Positions 55,873 to 63,526 of a stretch of 64,000 nt of DNA are shown piece by piece. A model generated the notes under the pieces. It was not told the DNA's origin, searched no databases, and saw only the letters and a program-made list of their open reading frames with translations. The stretch lies in NCBI RefSeq assembly GCF_039535785.1, contig NZ_BAAAXV010000009.1, positions 3,030,776 through 3,094,775 of the forward strand, written 5' to 3'. A program made the position numbers and the translations under genes. Numbering within the stretch: the first letter of the stretch is position 1; each line of letters starts with the position of its first letter. This DNA comes from Nonomuraea helvata. GTDB lineage: Bacteria > Actinomycetota > Actinomycetes > Streptosporangiales > Streptosporangiaceae.

Positions 55873-57189
55873 ATGAACAAGCACATCTTGATCGTCGGCG
55901 GTGGATACGTCGGCCTGTACACAGCGCTCCGGCTGCAGCGCAAACTCCATCGGGAGCTGCGCGGCGGCGAGGCACGCATCACGATCATCGACCCCCAGTC
56001 CTACATGACCTACCAGCCCTTCTTGCCTGAGGCGGCTGCGGGTAACCTCTCACCCAGGCACGTGGTGGCGCCGCTGCGGCGGATCCTGCCCGACGTGCAG
56101 ATCCTCAACGGCACGGTCACCGAGATCAACCACTCTGACCGCACGGTCACGTTCCGGCCGGCCGAGGGCGAGCCGCGCCAGGTGACCTACGACGTGATCG
56201 TGATGGCCGCCGGATCGATCTCGCGTACGCTGCCCATCCCCGGCCTCACCGACATCGGCATCGGCTTCAAGAGCGTGGGAGAGGCCATCGCGCTCCGCAA
56301 CCGCGTGCTGCACCTGCTCGACCTGGCCGAGTCGACCGACGACCCGGAGGTGCGGCGCAGGGCGCTCACGTTCGTCGTGGTCGGGGCGGGCTTCGCGGGC
56401 GTCGAGGCGCTCGCCGAACTCGAGGACATGGCCAAGGACTCGACGCGCTACTACCGCAACATCAGGCCGTCGGACGTCCGCTGGGTGCTCGTGGAGGCCA
56501 CCAAGCGGGTGCTGCCCGAGGTCGGCCCCGAGATGGGCAAGTGGACGCTGGAGCAGCTGCGCGAGCGCGGCATCGAGGTCAAGCTCGAGACCCGGCTGGA
56601 GTCCTGCGTCGGCGGCCACGTGATCCTCTCGGACGGCTCGGAGTTCGACGCGGAGACCCTCGTGTGGACCGCCGGCGTCAAGCCCAGCCCCGTCGTGAAC
56701 GACAGCGACCTGCCGCTCGACGAGCGCGGCCGGATCAAGGCCACCGCCATGCTCACGGTCGCCGGCGTCTCGGACGCCTTCGCGGCCGGTGACGCCGCCG
56801 GGGTGCCCGACGTGACGAACCCCGGCCAGTTCTGCGCCCCGAACGCCCAGCACGCCGTCCGGCAGGCCAAGGTGCTGGCCGACAACATCGTCCGTCACCT
56901 GCGCGGACAGCAACTGGTCGAATACCGCCACAAGTATGTCGGATCGGTGGCCGGTCTGGGCCTTCACCAAGGCGTCGCCAATGTCTATGGAGTCAAGCTT
57001 CGCGGATTCCCTGCGTGGTTCATGCACCGCACCTACCATCTGTCGCGGGTGCCGACGCTGAACCGCAAGGTACGTGTCGTCGTCGATTGGACTTTGGCCC
57101 TGTTCTTCAAGCGGGAGACGATCTCGCTGGGTGAGATGGAGCACCCGCGTGAGGACTTCAGGGCCGCGGTCGCCACGACCCGCCGCTAG
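55873..57189 (+). CDS. ndh: Type II NADH dehydrogenase
   Basis: 438 aa from ATG at 55873 (a longer frame from 55834 would run through the Rex site). Single-subunit FAD enzyme: FAD motif ILIVGGGYVGLYTALRL, NADH motif VVVGAGFAGVEALAE, second FAD motif VFAAGDAAG-like FAAGDAAGVPD, and an amphipathic C-terminal membrane-binding segment. It passes electrons from NADH to menaquinone without proton pumping. Rex control makes sense for it. Confidence 0.94.
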   Translation: MNKHILIVGGGYVGLYTALRLQRKLHRELRGGEARITIIDPQSYMTYQPFLPEAAAGNLSPRHVVAPLRRILPDVQILNGTVTEINHSDRTVTFRPAEGEPRQVTYDVIVMAAGSISRTLPIPGLTDIGIGFKSVGEAIALRNRVLHLLDLAESTDDPEVRRRALTFVVVGAGFAGVEALAELEDMAKDSTRYYRNIRPSDVRWVLVEATKRVLPEVGPEMGKWTLEQLRERGIEVKLETRLESCVGGHVILSDGSEFDAETLVWTAGVKPSPVVNDSDLPLDERGRIKATAMLTVAGVSDAFAAGDAAGVPDVTNPGQFCAPNAQHAVRQAKVLADNIVRHLRGQQLVEYRHKYVGSVAGLGLHQGVANVYGVKLRGFPAWFMHRTYHLSRVPTLNRKVRVVVDWTLALFFKRETISLGEMEHPREDFRAAVATTRR

Positions 57190-57203
57190 CCCACGCAAGG
57201 CAG

Positions 57204-57232
57204 CGCCCCGGTGAGCCTCGCCGGGGCGTTTT
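57204..57232 (+). terminator. Rho-independent terminator after ndh
   Basis: Stem CGCCCCGG/CCGGGGCG (57204-57211, 57221-57228) followed by TTTT. Confidence 0.88.
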
Positions 57233-57268
57233 CGGCACCCCTGGTCGCAAGCGGAAGGGGTACCACGC

Positions 57269-57781
57269 GTGGGGCTCTCAGCGGTGACCGTGCTCGGCGT
57301 CGACCGGCCCGGCGTGATCGCCGCAGTCACCGGTTCGCTCGCCGACTGCGGAGCGAACATCCAGGACTCGACGATGACGTTGCTCGGTGGCCACGTGGCG
57401 ATGATGCTGCTGGTGTCGGGCGATCTCGACTCCGCCGAACTCCTGAAACGTCTGTGCGCGCCCGACCTCGTGGTGACCGCGTCCGCCATCGAGGCCCAGC
57501 GTCACTTCTGCGAGGAGGGAGGCGGTCTCGGCTACGTGCTGACCGTGCACGGGCCCGACCGGCCGGGGATCATCTCGGCCATCAGCGCCGTGCTGGCCGA
57601 GGACGGCGGCAACATCACCGGGATGAGCACCAGGCTCACCGGCCGCCTGTACGTGCTGATCGCCGACGTCGAGCTGCCGAAGGAGGTGGACGTGGCGGCG
57701 CTCATGCGCAGGCTGGCGGCCGTCGGCGCCTGCCTGGACTCGGAGATAACCTTCCGCCCCGTCGAACCGGACTTGCTGTGA
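57269..57781 (+). CDS. Double ACT-domain protein (GcvR-like)
   Basis: 170 aa, GTG after AAGGGG. Two ACT domains: TVLGVDRPGVIAAVTG and LTVHGPDRPGIISAIS each start one repeat, with Gly-rich ligand loops. Such proteins sense amino acids; GcvR regulates glycine cleavage in enterobacteria, but the actinobacterial role is not defined. Followed 64 nt later by the deformylase gene. Confidence 0.88.
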   Translation: MGLSAVTVLGVDRPGVIAAVTGSLADCGANIQDSTMTLLGGHVAMMLLVSGDLDSAELLKRLCAPDLVVTASAIEAQRHFCEEGGGLGYVLTVHGPDRPGIISAISAVLAEDGGNITGMSTRLTGRLYVLIADVELPKEVDVAALMRRLAAVGACLDSEITFRPVEPDLL

Positions 57782-57845
57782 GCGAGCGGAGCGAGCGAAC
57801 CATTAGACGCAGCAGTTTGCTCACAGGACCGACGAAGGAGGGCCG

Positions 57846-58403
57846 GTGAGCGGGAGGGGCGGACCGCTCCGGGCGGTGGTCGGCGGCCGCAAGGGGACCC
57901 CGCGCGAGATACTCGGCGCCCCCCACCCTCTCCTGTCCGCGACGACCGAGCCGGTCGATCCGACCGCCCCCGAGGTCGTGGCCGCCGCCGCCGACCTTCT
58001 CGCGACTCTGCGCCGGGAGACCTCCACGCCCGGCCTGGCCGCCCCTCAGATCGGCCTGAGCTGGCGCCTGATCGCCTTTGACACCCGGCTGCACCCCAGA
58101 AGCCGTTCGTGGGCCGGAGAGCTCGTCCTGGCCAATCCACGGCTCGCCAGCGCCTCCCACTGGGACCCCGGGCGGGAGGGGTGCGCGTCCATCCCAGGGC
58201 TCACGGCAGACGTTCTCCGCGCGAGCCGCATCACCGTACATGCGCATTTGCCAGGTACGGGCGAGCCCGTCACCATCGAAGCGGATGCCCTCGAAGCCCG
58301 CTGCATTCAGCACCAACTGGACCATCTGGACGGCCTACTCATCTTGGACAGAGTGCCTGGAGCTCTATCACTTCACCGCAGACTTCACAGTTGTGACTCT
58401 TGA
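57846..58403 (+). CDS. Peptide deformylase-like protein with altered catalytic motif
   Basis: 185 aa, GTG after GGAGG. The three deformylase motifs are recognisable: TPGLAAPQIG (motif 1), REGCASIPG (motif 2, EGCAS for EGCLS) and IQHQLDHLDG (motif 3). In motif 3 the catalytic Glu of HExxH is Gln157 (codon CAA), while both metal His and the motif 2 Cys remain. Classical enzymes need that Glu, so deformylation may be lost or slow. It stands directly before an atypical tRNA. A second, normal deformylase is expected elsewhere in the genome. Confidence 0.85.
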   Translation: MSGRGGPLRAVVGGRKGTPREILGAPHPLLSATTEPVDPTAPEVVAAAADLLATLRRETSTPGLAAPQIGLSWRLIAFDTRLHPRSRSWAGELVLANPRLASASHWDPGREGCASIPGLTADVLRASRITVHAHLPGTGEPVTIEADALEARCIQHQLDHLDGLLILDRVPGALSLHRRLHSCDS

Positions 58404-58452
58404 TGCGAAGTTGTGCTACTCGTAAGCATGGTCTGTTTCGTATGATTGCGGC

Positions 58453-58525
58453 GCCCCCGTAGCCCAATGGCAGAGGCAAACCCCTTAAAAGGGTTGACGT
58501 GCGGGTTCGAATCCCGCCGGGGGCA
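58453..58525 (+). tRNA. Class I tRNA with UAA anticodon (predicted to read UUA)
   Basis: 73-nt cloverleaf: acceptor GCCCCCG/CGGGGGC with discriminator A58525, T8 and A9, D-stem GCC/GGC, anticodon stem AACCC/GGGTT with loop CTTAAAA (U33, anticodon TAA at 58486-58488, A37), 5-nt variable loop GACGT, T-arm GCGGG/CCCGC with TTCGAAT. The anticodon says Leu, but bacterial tRNA-Leu has a long class II variable arm, which this one lacks. Every stem pairs perfectly, so it is not an obvious pseudogene. No CCA encoded. Charging specificity is unknown. Confidence 0.9.
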
Positions 58526-59045
58526 CTTGCCGTCTTCATCGCCTTTGGGTTCCTGACCTGGAGGTTTACCGCGATCGTCGGACGGCCTCCCGGTGGCCGA
58601 TATCGAGTCGTTATGGAATCGGCCACTCGAGGGCCGCAACGCCCCTGGTTGCAGGGGTTGCCGCCGTCGGCGCCGAGCCGGTCGAGCCGGTCACGGAGCG
58701 GGCGAGTAAGCTCATGTGGGCGTCGTTTGCTTTTCACCTCTGACCATATTGACAGGGCGCGGTTTTTCTGCATCTTCCGGCTTCTCCGGGATGTTTCTTT
58801 CTGTGAATGCTTGACTACAGCATTACTGCCGGTCTTTTCGCGCGGACGGACAGTAAAAGGCGCTCGGAGCCGCCCGGCCCGCCACGGAGCCTCGATGATC
58901 TTGGAACTGGCCCGATGACCTTGGGAACTCGGCGGTGGGCCCGTTCGTTGACCTCGCTGCCGAAGTCCCAAAAGAACATCGATCTGAACGCCAGTTGACC
59001 AAGGTGCCGCTGCGCCCCGTAGGCTCGGCGTCACAGGAGGCAGCG
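58526..59045. other. 520-nt region without a recognised gene
   Basis: The central part (about 58720-58860) is clearly less GC-rich than the surroundings and has TTGACA (58752-58757) but no convincing frame. A small hairpin CCCCTG-GTTG-CAGGGG is at about 58644-58659. Open frames here run into the tRNA and look random. It could be remnant or regulatory DNA. Confidence 0.4.
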
Positions 59046-59837
59046 ATGGAGAGCAAGAACCCCGTTTTCAGCAGGTCGCGGCAGCAGTCCGCAGGCTGGG
59101 CCGGGCCCACACCGTCACCCGGCCAGTTGCAGAACATGTACGACGCCCCGTCGTACGCGACCCCCACCCGGCCCGCGTACCGCACCATGACACTTGACGA
59201 CGTCGTCGTGCGCGGGTTCCTCACCCTCGGGGTGCTCGTCGTGGCCGCGGCCGCGGCGTGGATCCTCAACGTCCCGCCCATGGTCGCCGTCGGCGCCGCC
59301 ATCGTCGCCCTGATCCTGGGGCTGATCGCCTCGTTCACGCAGAGCACCAACCCGGCGCTCATCCTGGCGTACGCCGCCTTCGAGGGCGTGTTCCTCGGCA
59401 AGATCAGCGCCGTCTTCGAGGGAGCCATCAGCGGCATCGTGCTGCAGGCCGTGCTCGGCACGGCGTTCGCGTTCGGCGCGGTGCTGACGGTCTACTCGTT
59501 GCGGGTCATCCGCGTCACGCCCAAGCTGGTGAAGTTCGGCCTCGCCGCGGGCATCGCGGCGCTCGGGCTGCTGCTGGTCAACATGCTCGTCGGCCTGTTC
59601 GCCGACGGCGGTCTCGGCCTGCGCACCGACAGCCCGATCGGCTGGGCGTTCAGCATCGTCATGATCCTGATCGGCTGCTTCTTCCTGCTGCTCGACTTCG
59701 ACTCGATCGAGCAGGGCGTCCGTCAGGGCGCGCCGGAGAAGTTCGCCTGGCAGTGCGCGTTCGGCCTGACGCTGAGCCTGGTCTGGATCTACCTCGAGGT
59801 GCTCCGCTTCGTCAGCTATTTCACCAGCAGCGACTGA
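59046..59837 (+). CDS. Bax inhibitor-1/YccA family membrane protein
   Basis: 263 aa, ATG with AGGAGG upstream. A short Pro-rich cytoplasmic head, then seven membrane segments; FEGVFLGKISAVFEGAIS split at the helix boundary, LLDFDSIEQGVRQGAP and the final FVSYFTSSD are typical. Bacterial members are pH-sensitive calcium leak channels or proteostasis factors. Terminator follows. Confidence 0.9.
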   Translation: MESKNPVFSRSRQQSAGWAGPTPSPGQLQNMYDAPSYATPTRPAYRTMTLDDVVVRGFLTLGVLVVAAAAAWILNVPPMVAVGAAIVALILGLIASFTQSTNPALILAYAAFEGVFLGKISAVFEGAISGIVLQAVLGTAFAFGAVLTVYSLRVIRVTPKLVKFGLAAGIAALGLLLVNMLVGLFADGGLGLRTDSPIGWAFSIVMILIGCFFLLLDFDSIEQGVRQGAPEKFAWQCAFGLTLSLVWIYLEVLRFVSYFTSSD

Positions 59838-59861
59838 TCGTCAACCTCCGCGTAACCCCCG

Positions 59862-59888
59862 AGGGCCTCGCCGTTCCGGCGGGGCCCT
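59862..59888 (+). terminator. Terminator after Bax-inhibitor gene
   Basis: About 11-bp stem AGGGCCTCGCC/GGCGGGGCCCT (one G-T pair) with a short loop, followed by TTTGCC. Confidence 0.8.
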
Positions 59889-60007
59889 TTGCCGTACGCG
59901 ACCGAAAATCTACGTGCCGTCACAAAATGATGCCTGGCTGGGGGGTTGCCATTCGGGCGTAGGTGTTGCAGGGTCGAGACCAAGGACCGTTATCCGCGGA
60001 GGTGCCC

Positions 60008-60241
60008 ATGTCCTTGAACCACTCACCGGAGACGCAGACAAAGCTCATCGCAAGGGTCCCATCCATCACGGGACGCGAACTCCCAGAGTGGTTTCAAGCC
60101 ATCGACAACGGCCCGGCTTTTCTGAGGTGCGACGAACGGGCCAACTGGCTCGCGGACGAGCACGGGCTATCCCACGGCTACGCCGCCGCGATCGTGCACG
60201 AGCACGAGCGGCACCGCCGTAACCGCATGGGCTTCATCTAA
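60008..60241 (+). CDS. DUF4287 family small protein
   Basis: 77 aa, ATG with GGAGGTG 5 nt upstream. Small helical protein with TGRELPEWFQAID and WLADEHGLSHGYAAAIVHEH, matching the DUF4287 family. Function unknown. It precedes a flavin/F420 enzyme gene by 53 nt. Confidence 0.8.
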   Translation: MSLNHSPETQTKLIARVPSITGRELPEWFQAIDNGPAFLRCDERANWLADEHGLSHGYAAAIVHEHERHRRNRMGFI

Positions 60242-60294
60242 GCCCATCCATCCTCGCGCCCGTGCTCCAAGCGCGGGCGCGTCATCATGGCTGG

Positions 60295-60702
60295 ATGGAT
60301 CTCGACAAGGCACTCGCCTTCCTCCGCACCAACCACCACGCCGTCCTCCTCACCAGGCATCGCGATGGGCGCCCGCAGATGTCGCCGGTGACCGCGGGGG
60401 TGGCGGGTGACCAGATCATCATCAGCACCCGGGAAACAGCGGTGAAGGTCCGTAACGCCCGCCGCGACCCGAACGTCTCGCTCTGCGTCTTCACGGACGG
60501 CTTCTACGGCGACTGGATCCAGGTGGACGGCACGGCCGATCTCCTGTCGCTCCCGGAGGCCATGGAAGGGCTGATCTCGTACTATCGGGACATCTCAGGC
60601 GAGCACCCGGACTGGGACGACTACCGCGCCGCCATGATCCGCGACCGCCGCCTCCTCCTCCGCATCACCCCGACCCACGCCGGCCCGGACTTCCGCGGCT
60701 GA
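60295..60702 (+). CDS. PPOX-class F420/flavin-dependent oxidoreductase
   Basis: 135 aa, ATG at 60295. Split beta-barrel of the pyridoxamine-oxidase-like class: HAVLLTRHRDGRPQMSPVTAG, STRETAVKVRNARRDPNVSL (each part of the cofactor-binding face) and a C-terminal LLLRITPTHA. Likely binds F420 as many small actinobacterial members do; FMN or heme are alternatives. No clear Shine-Dalgarno. Confidence 0.87.
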   Translation: MDLDKALAFLRTNHHAVLLTRHRDGRPQMSPVTAGVAGDQIIISTRETAVKVRNARRDPNVSLCVFTDGFYGDWIQVDGTADLLSLPEAMEGLISYYRDISGEHPDWDDYRAAMIRDRRLLLRITPTHAGPDFRG

Positions 60703-60747
60703 CTCCATCCGCGCGGCGCCCGGGGGCCGGGCGCCGCCAGGTGAGAC

Positions 60748-61965
60748 TCAGCTCAAACGCTCAAGGATCATCGCCATGCCCTGGCCGCCCCCGACGCACA
60801 TCGTCTCGAGGCCGATGGACTTGTCGTGGTGCTGGAGGCTGTTGATCAGCGTGGACGTGATGCGCGCCCCCGTCATCCCGAACGGGTGCCCCACCGCGAT
60901 GGCCCCGCCGTTCACGTTGAGCCGGTCCAGCGGGATCCCCAGGTCCCGATAGGACGGGATGACCTGGGCCGCGAAGGCCTCGTTGATCTCCACGAGGTCG
61001 ATGTCCTCGATCGCCATCCCCGCCCGCGAGAGCGCCTGCTTCGAGGCCTCCACCGGCCCCAGGCCCATGATCTCCGGGGACAGCCCCGTGACGCCGGTCG
61101 AGACGATCCGGGCCAGCGGCGTGATCCCCAGCTCGGCGGCCTTGACGTCGCTCATCACGACGACGGCCGCCGCCCCGTCGTTCAGCGGGCAGCAGTTGCC
61201 GGCGGTCACCGTGCCGTCGGGCCGGAAGACGGGCTGGAGGGTGGCGACCTTCTCGTACGTCGTCCCCGCCCGCGGCCCGTCGTCCTTCTCCACCACGGTC
61301 CCGTCGGGCAGCGTCACCGGCGTGATGTCCTTCGCCCAGAACCCGTCGGCCAGCGCCTTCTCCGCCAGGTTCTGGGAGCGCACCCCGAACTCGTCCTGGT
61401 CCCGCCGCGTGACCCCTTTGAGCTGGGCGAGGTTCTCGGCGGTCTGCCCCATCGCGATGTAGATGTCGGGGATGTCGCCGTCCTCGCGCGGGTCGTGCCA
61501 GACCTTCCCGCCCTCGCCGAACGCCTTGGTACGCGCCACGGCGTCCGTGAAGACCGGGTTCTGGGTGTCGGGCAGCGAGTCGGAGTTGCCCTTGACGAAC
61601 CGGGACACCGTCTCCACCCCGGCCGACACGAACACGTCCCCCTCGCCCGCCTTGATCGCGTGGAACGCCATCCGCGTCGTCTGCAGCGACGAGGAGCAGT
61701 AACGCGTCACGGTCGTGCCGGGCACGTTGTCGAGCCCGAGCATCACCGACACCACCCGGGCCATGTTGAACCCCTGCTCGCCCCCAGGCAGCCCGCATCC
61801 CAGCATGATGTCGTCGATGGACGAGGGATCGAGCTGGGGCACCTTGGCCAGCGCCGCCTGGATCATCTGCACGGTCAGGTCGTCGGGGCGGATCTCCTTG
61901 AGCGAGCCCTTGAAGGCCCGTCCGATCGGGGAACGCGCGGTAGCGACGATGACTGCCTCGGGCAT
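60748..61965 (-). CDS. Acetyl-CoA acyltransferase (thiolase, FadA-like)
   Basis: 405 aa, ATG at 61965 with AGGAGGGG upstream. Catalytic residues: Cys in TRYCSSSLQTTRMA, His in GGAIAVGHPFGMTGAR and Cys in CVGGGQGMA; INEAFAAQ also present. The SSS block and length suit a degradative 3-ketoacyl-CoA thiolase. No fadB neighbour is seen. A 25-nt inverted-repeat region lies 24 nt upstream. Confidence 0.93.
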   Translation of the reverse strand: MPEAVIVATARSPIGRAFKGSLKEIRPDDLTVQMIQAALAKVPQLDPSSIDDIMLGCGLPGGEQGFNMARVVSVMLGLDNVPGTTVTRYCSSSLQTTRMAFHAIKAGEGDVFVSAGVETVSRFVKGNSDSLPDTQNPVFTDAVARTKAFGEGGKVWHDPREDGDIPDIYIAMGQTAENLAQLKGVTRRDQDEFGVRSQNLAEKALADGFWAKDITPVTLPDGTVVEKDDGPRAGTTYEKVATLQPVFRPDGTVTAGNCCPLNDGAAAVVVMSDVKAAELGITPLARIVSTGVTGLSPEIMGLGPVEASKQALSRAGMAIEDIDLVEINEAFAAQVIPSYRDLGIPLDRLNVNGGAIAVGHPFGMTGARITSTLINSLQHHDKSIGLETMCVGGGQGMAMILERLS

Positions 61966-61989
61966 GGCCCCTCCTTTGTCGGTGCTACA

Positions 61990-62014
61990 GATAGAACTAT
62001 ATTCGGGTTCTATC
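61990..62014 (-). promoter_or_regulatory. Inverted repeat in thiolase promoter
   Basis: GATAGAAC (61990-61997) and GTTCTATC (62007-62014), perfect 8-bp arms with a 9-nt AT-rich spacer. On the minus strand TATAGT inside it could be the -10. It overlaps the stop codon of the upstream lipoprotein gene. A TetR-type lipid regulator is plausible; the KstR consensus has AAC and GTT halves but closer together. Confidence 0.6.
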
Positions 62015-63368
62015 CGTACATACCCGGAGCGGCTGCGGTTTGGTCGTTGACGGCGTGGACGGCCCCCTTCTCGTCGCGCCACAGCCGCCACCCGTCCTGG
62101 CTGCCCGTGAACCAGGGGGGCGGCACGACATCGCCCTGGACCCGCTTGCCGGTGGCGAGGTCGTACTCGCAGACGGCGGCCGTCGAGTAGAACCCCGGCG
62201 CCTGCCCCCGCAGCGGCAGCGGCTTGGGGTCGGTGACGCAGAAGGACCAGCCGCGCTGCTCCTCGACCGGTACGGGCTTGCCGGAGGCGAGGTCGAACGC
62301 CGAGCCCTTGGCGTTGTGCTTGAGGAAGCCCAGCTTGTCCATCCGGTCGGGGAAGGCCAGCCACCAGCCGGAGCCGGGCACGTCGGTCGCGGTGATCTGC
62401 CCGAGCACCCGGCCGCTCTCCGACTCCAGCCGGGCGAACCCGCCGTAGGCCCCCTGGCGGTCGACGGGGCGCACGACGGGCGCGTAGCCGGGGTTGCCGC
62501 TGGGATAGACCCGTACGACCGAGGGACGCATCCAGTTGACCGTGCCGTCACCGATCTTGATGGAGAAGAGGCCGAAGGCGGAGACCTTCTTGGTCTGCGG
62601 GTTCGTGTAGGGGGCGACGTAGCCGACCAGGTCATCGCCTGTGGCGCCGAACGCCCACCCGCCCGACATGTCGACGCCCGGCCCGAGCGCCTGCTCGATC
62701 GGCTGCTGCCACTGGAGCTTGCCGGTCTTGAGCTCGTACGACTCGACCATGGGGTTGGCGGCCAGCCTGAGGAGCAGGACCCGGGCCTGGTCCGACCACT
62801 CCACCTCGGAGATCCCCGGCAGCTTCCACAGGAGCTTGCCCGTGAGCGGGTCGAGCACCACCGTGCGGGCCTTGGCCAGGGCGGTGTGCTCGGACACGCA
62901 GACGTACGGGCCGCAGCGCTGCGGCCCGAACGTCGAATGCATCGGCCTGGTCCACTTCTGCGCCCCGGAACGGGCGTCGCGGGCGACGAGGGTGGCGTTC
63001 CAGTGGCCGCTCTTGGCCGGGTCGAGCGCGACGACCACCCCCTGGCCCTGGGAGGTCTCCACGATCGCGGGGGTCGAGACGCCCATGCCGGGCAGGCGGC
63101 CGGCCATCGTGGCCGGGTACGCCCACAGCCGCCTGCCGTCGCGGAGGCCGACGGCGACGGTCTCGAGCGTGCCGTCGGGCTTCATGGAGGTGGCGGCGAC
63201 CACCCCGCCCGCGACTGCCATCCGGCTGACGACGTTGACCTGGGTGTTCTGCCAGGTCGGGAAGGTCGTGGTGGTGGCCGCGTCGCTGCCGGAGCAGGCG
63301 GTCGCGGCGAGGGTGCCTACGAGGGCTCCTGCGAGGGCGATGGACGGTTTCCTGGGGGGCCGCTGCAC
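62010..63368 (-). CDS. PQQ-like beta-propeller lipoprotein
   Basis: 452 aa from GTG at 63368 (TTG 63374 and GTG 63428 are alternatives). Lipobox ATAC (about residue 25) marks a membrane-anchored lipoprotein. Repeats such as VGLRDGRRLWAYP, VLDPLTGKLLWKLPG, ELKTGKLQWQQP and YDLATGKRVQGD form a PQQ-like (BamB-type) propeller. It has no cofactor-binding evidence. Probably an extracytoplasmic binding or scaffold protein. Confidence 0.85.
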   Translation of the reverse strand: MQRPPRKPSIALAGALVGTLAATACSGSDAATTTTFPTWQNTQVNVVSRMAVAGGVVAATSMKPDGTLETVAVGLRDGRRLWAYPATMAGRLPGMGVSTPAIVETSQGQGVVVALDPAKSGHWNATLVARDARSGAQKWTRPMHSTFGPQRCGPYVCVSEHTALAKARTVVLDPLTGKLLWKLPGISEVEWSDQARVLLLRLAANPMVESYELKTGKLQWQQPIEQALGPGVDMSGGWAFGATGDDLVGYVAPYTNPQTKKVSAFGLFSIKIGDGTVNWMRPSVVRVYPSGNPGYAPVVRPVDRQGAYGGFARLESESGRVLGQITATDVPGSGWWLAFPDRMDKLGFLKHNAKGSAFDLASGKPVPVEEQRGWSFCVTDPKPLPLRGQAPGFYSTAAVCEYDLATGKRVQGDVVPPPWFTGSQDGWRLWRDEKGAVHAVNDQTAAAPGMYG

Positions 63369-63526
63369 GGGCAATCCACTCCAAAGAGGACGAGGAGTGG
63401 CGACTCCGGCGCGCAGAGTGACCGGCACCGGGCGCGGCTCGCCCCCATCGAGCCTGAGCGCGGGACGTCAGGCGTCGTCGAGGGTCTCGTCGAGCCTGGG
63501 CGTCAGACGCCGGGCGTCGTTGAGCG

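Noticed and set aside
58453..58525. Reading the tRNA as a degenerate pseudogene
   Set aside because: All four stems pair without mismatch, invariant loop residues are present and the discriminator is intact.
58800..58812. TGTGAATGCTT resembling a Rex half-site
   Set aside because: The second half is not palindromic and there is no downstream promoter or gene fit.
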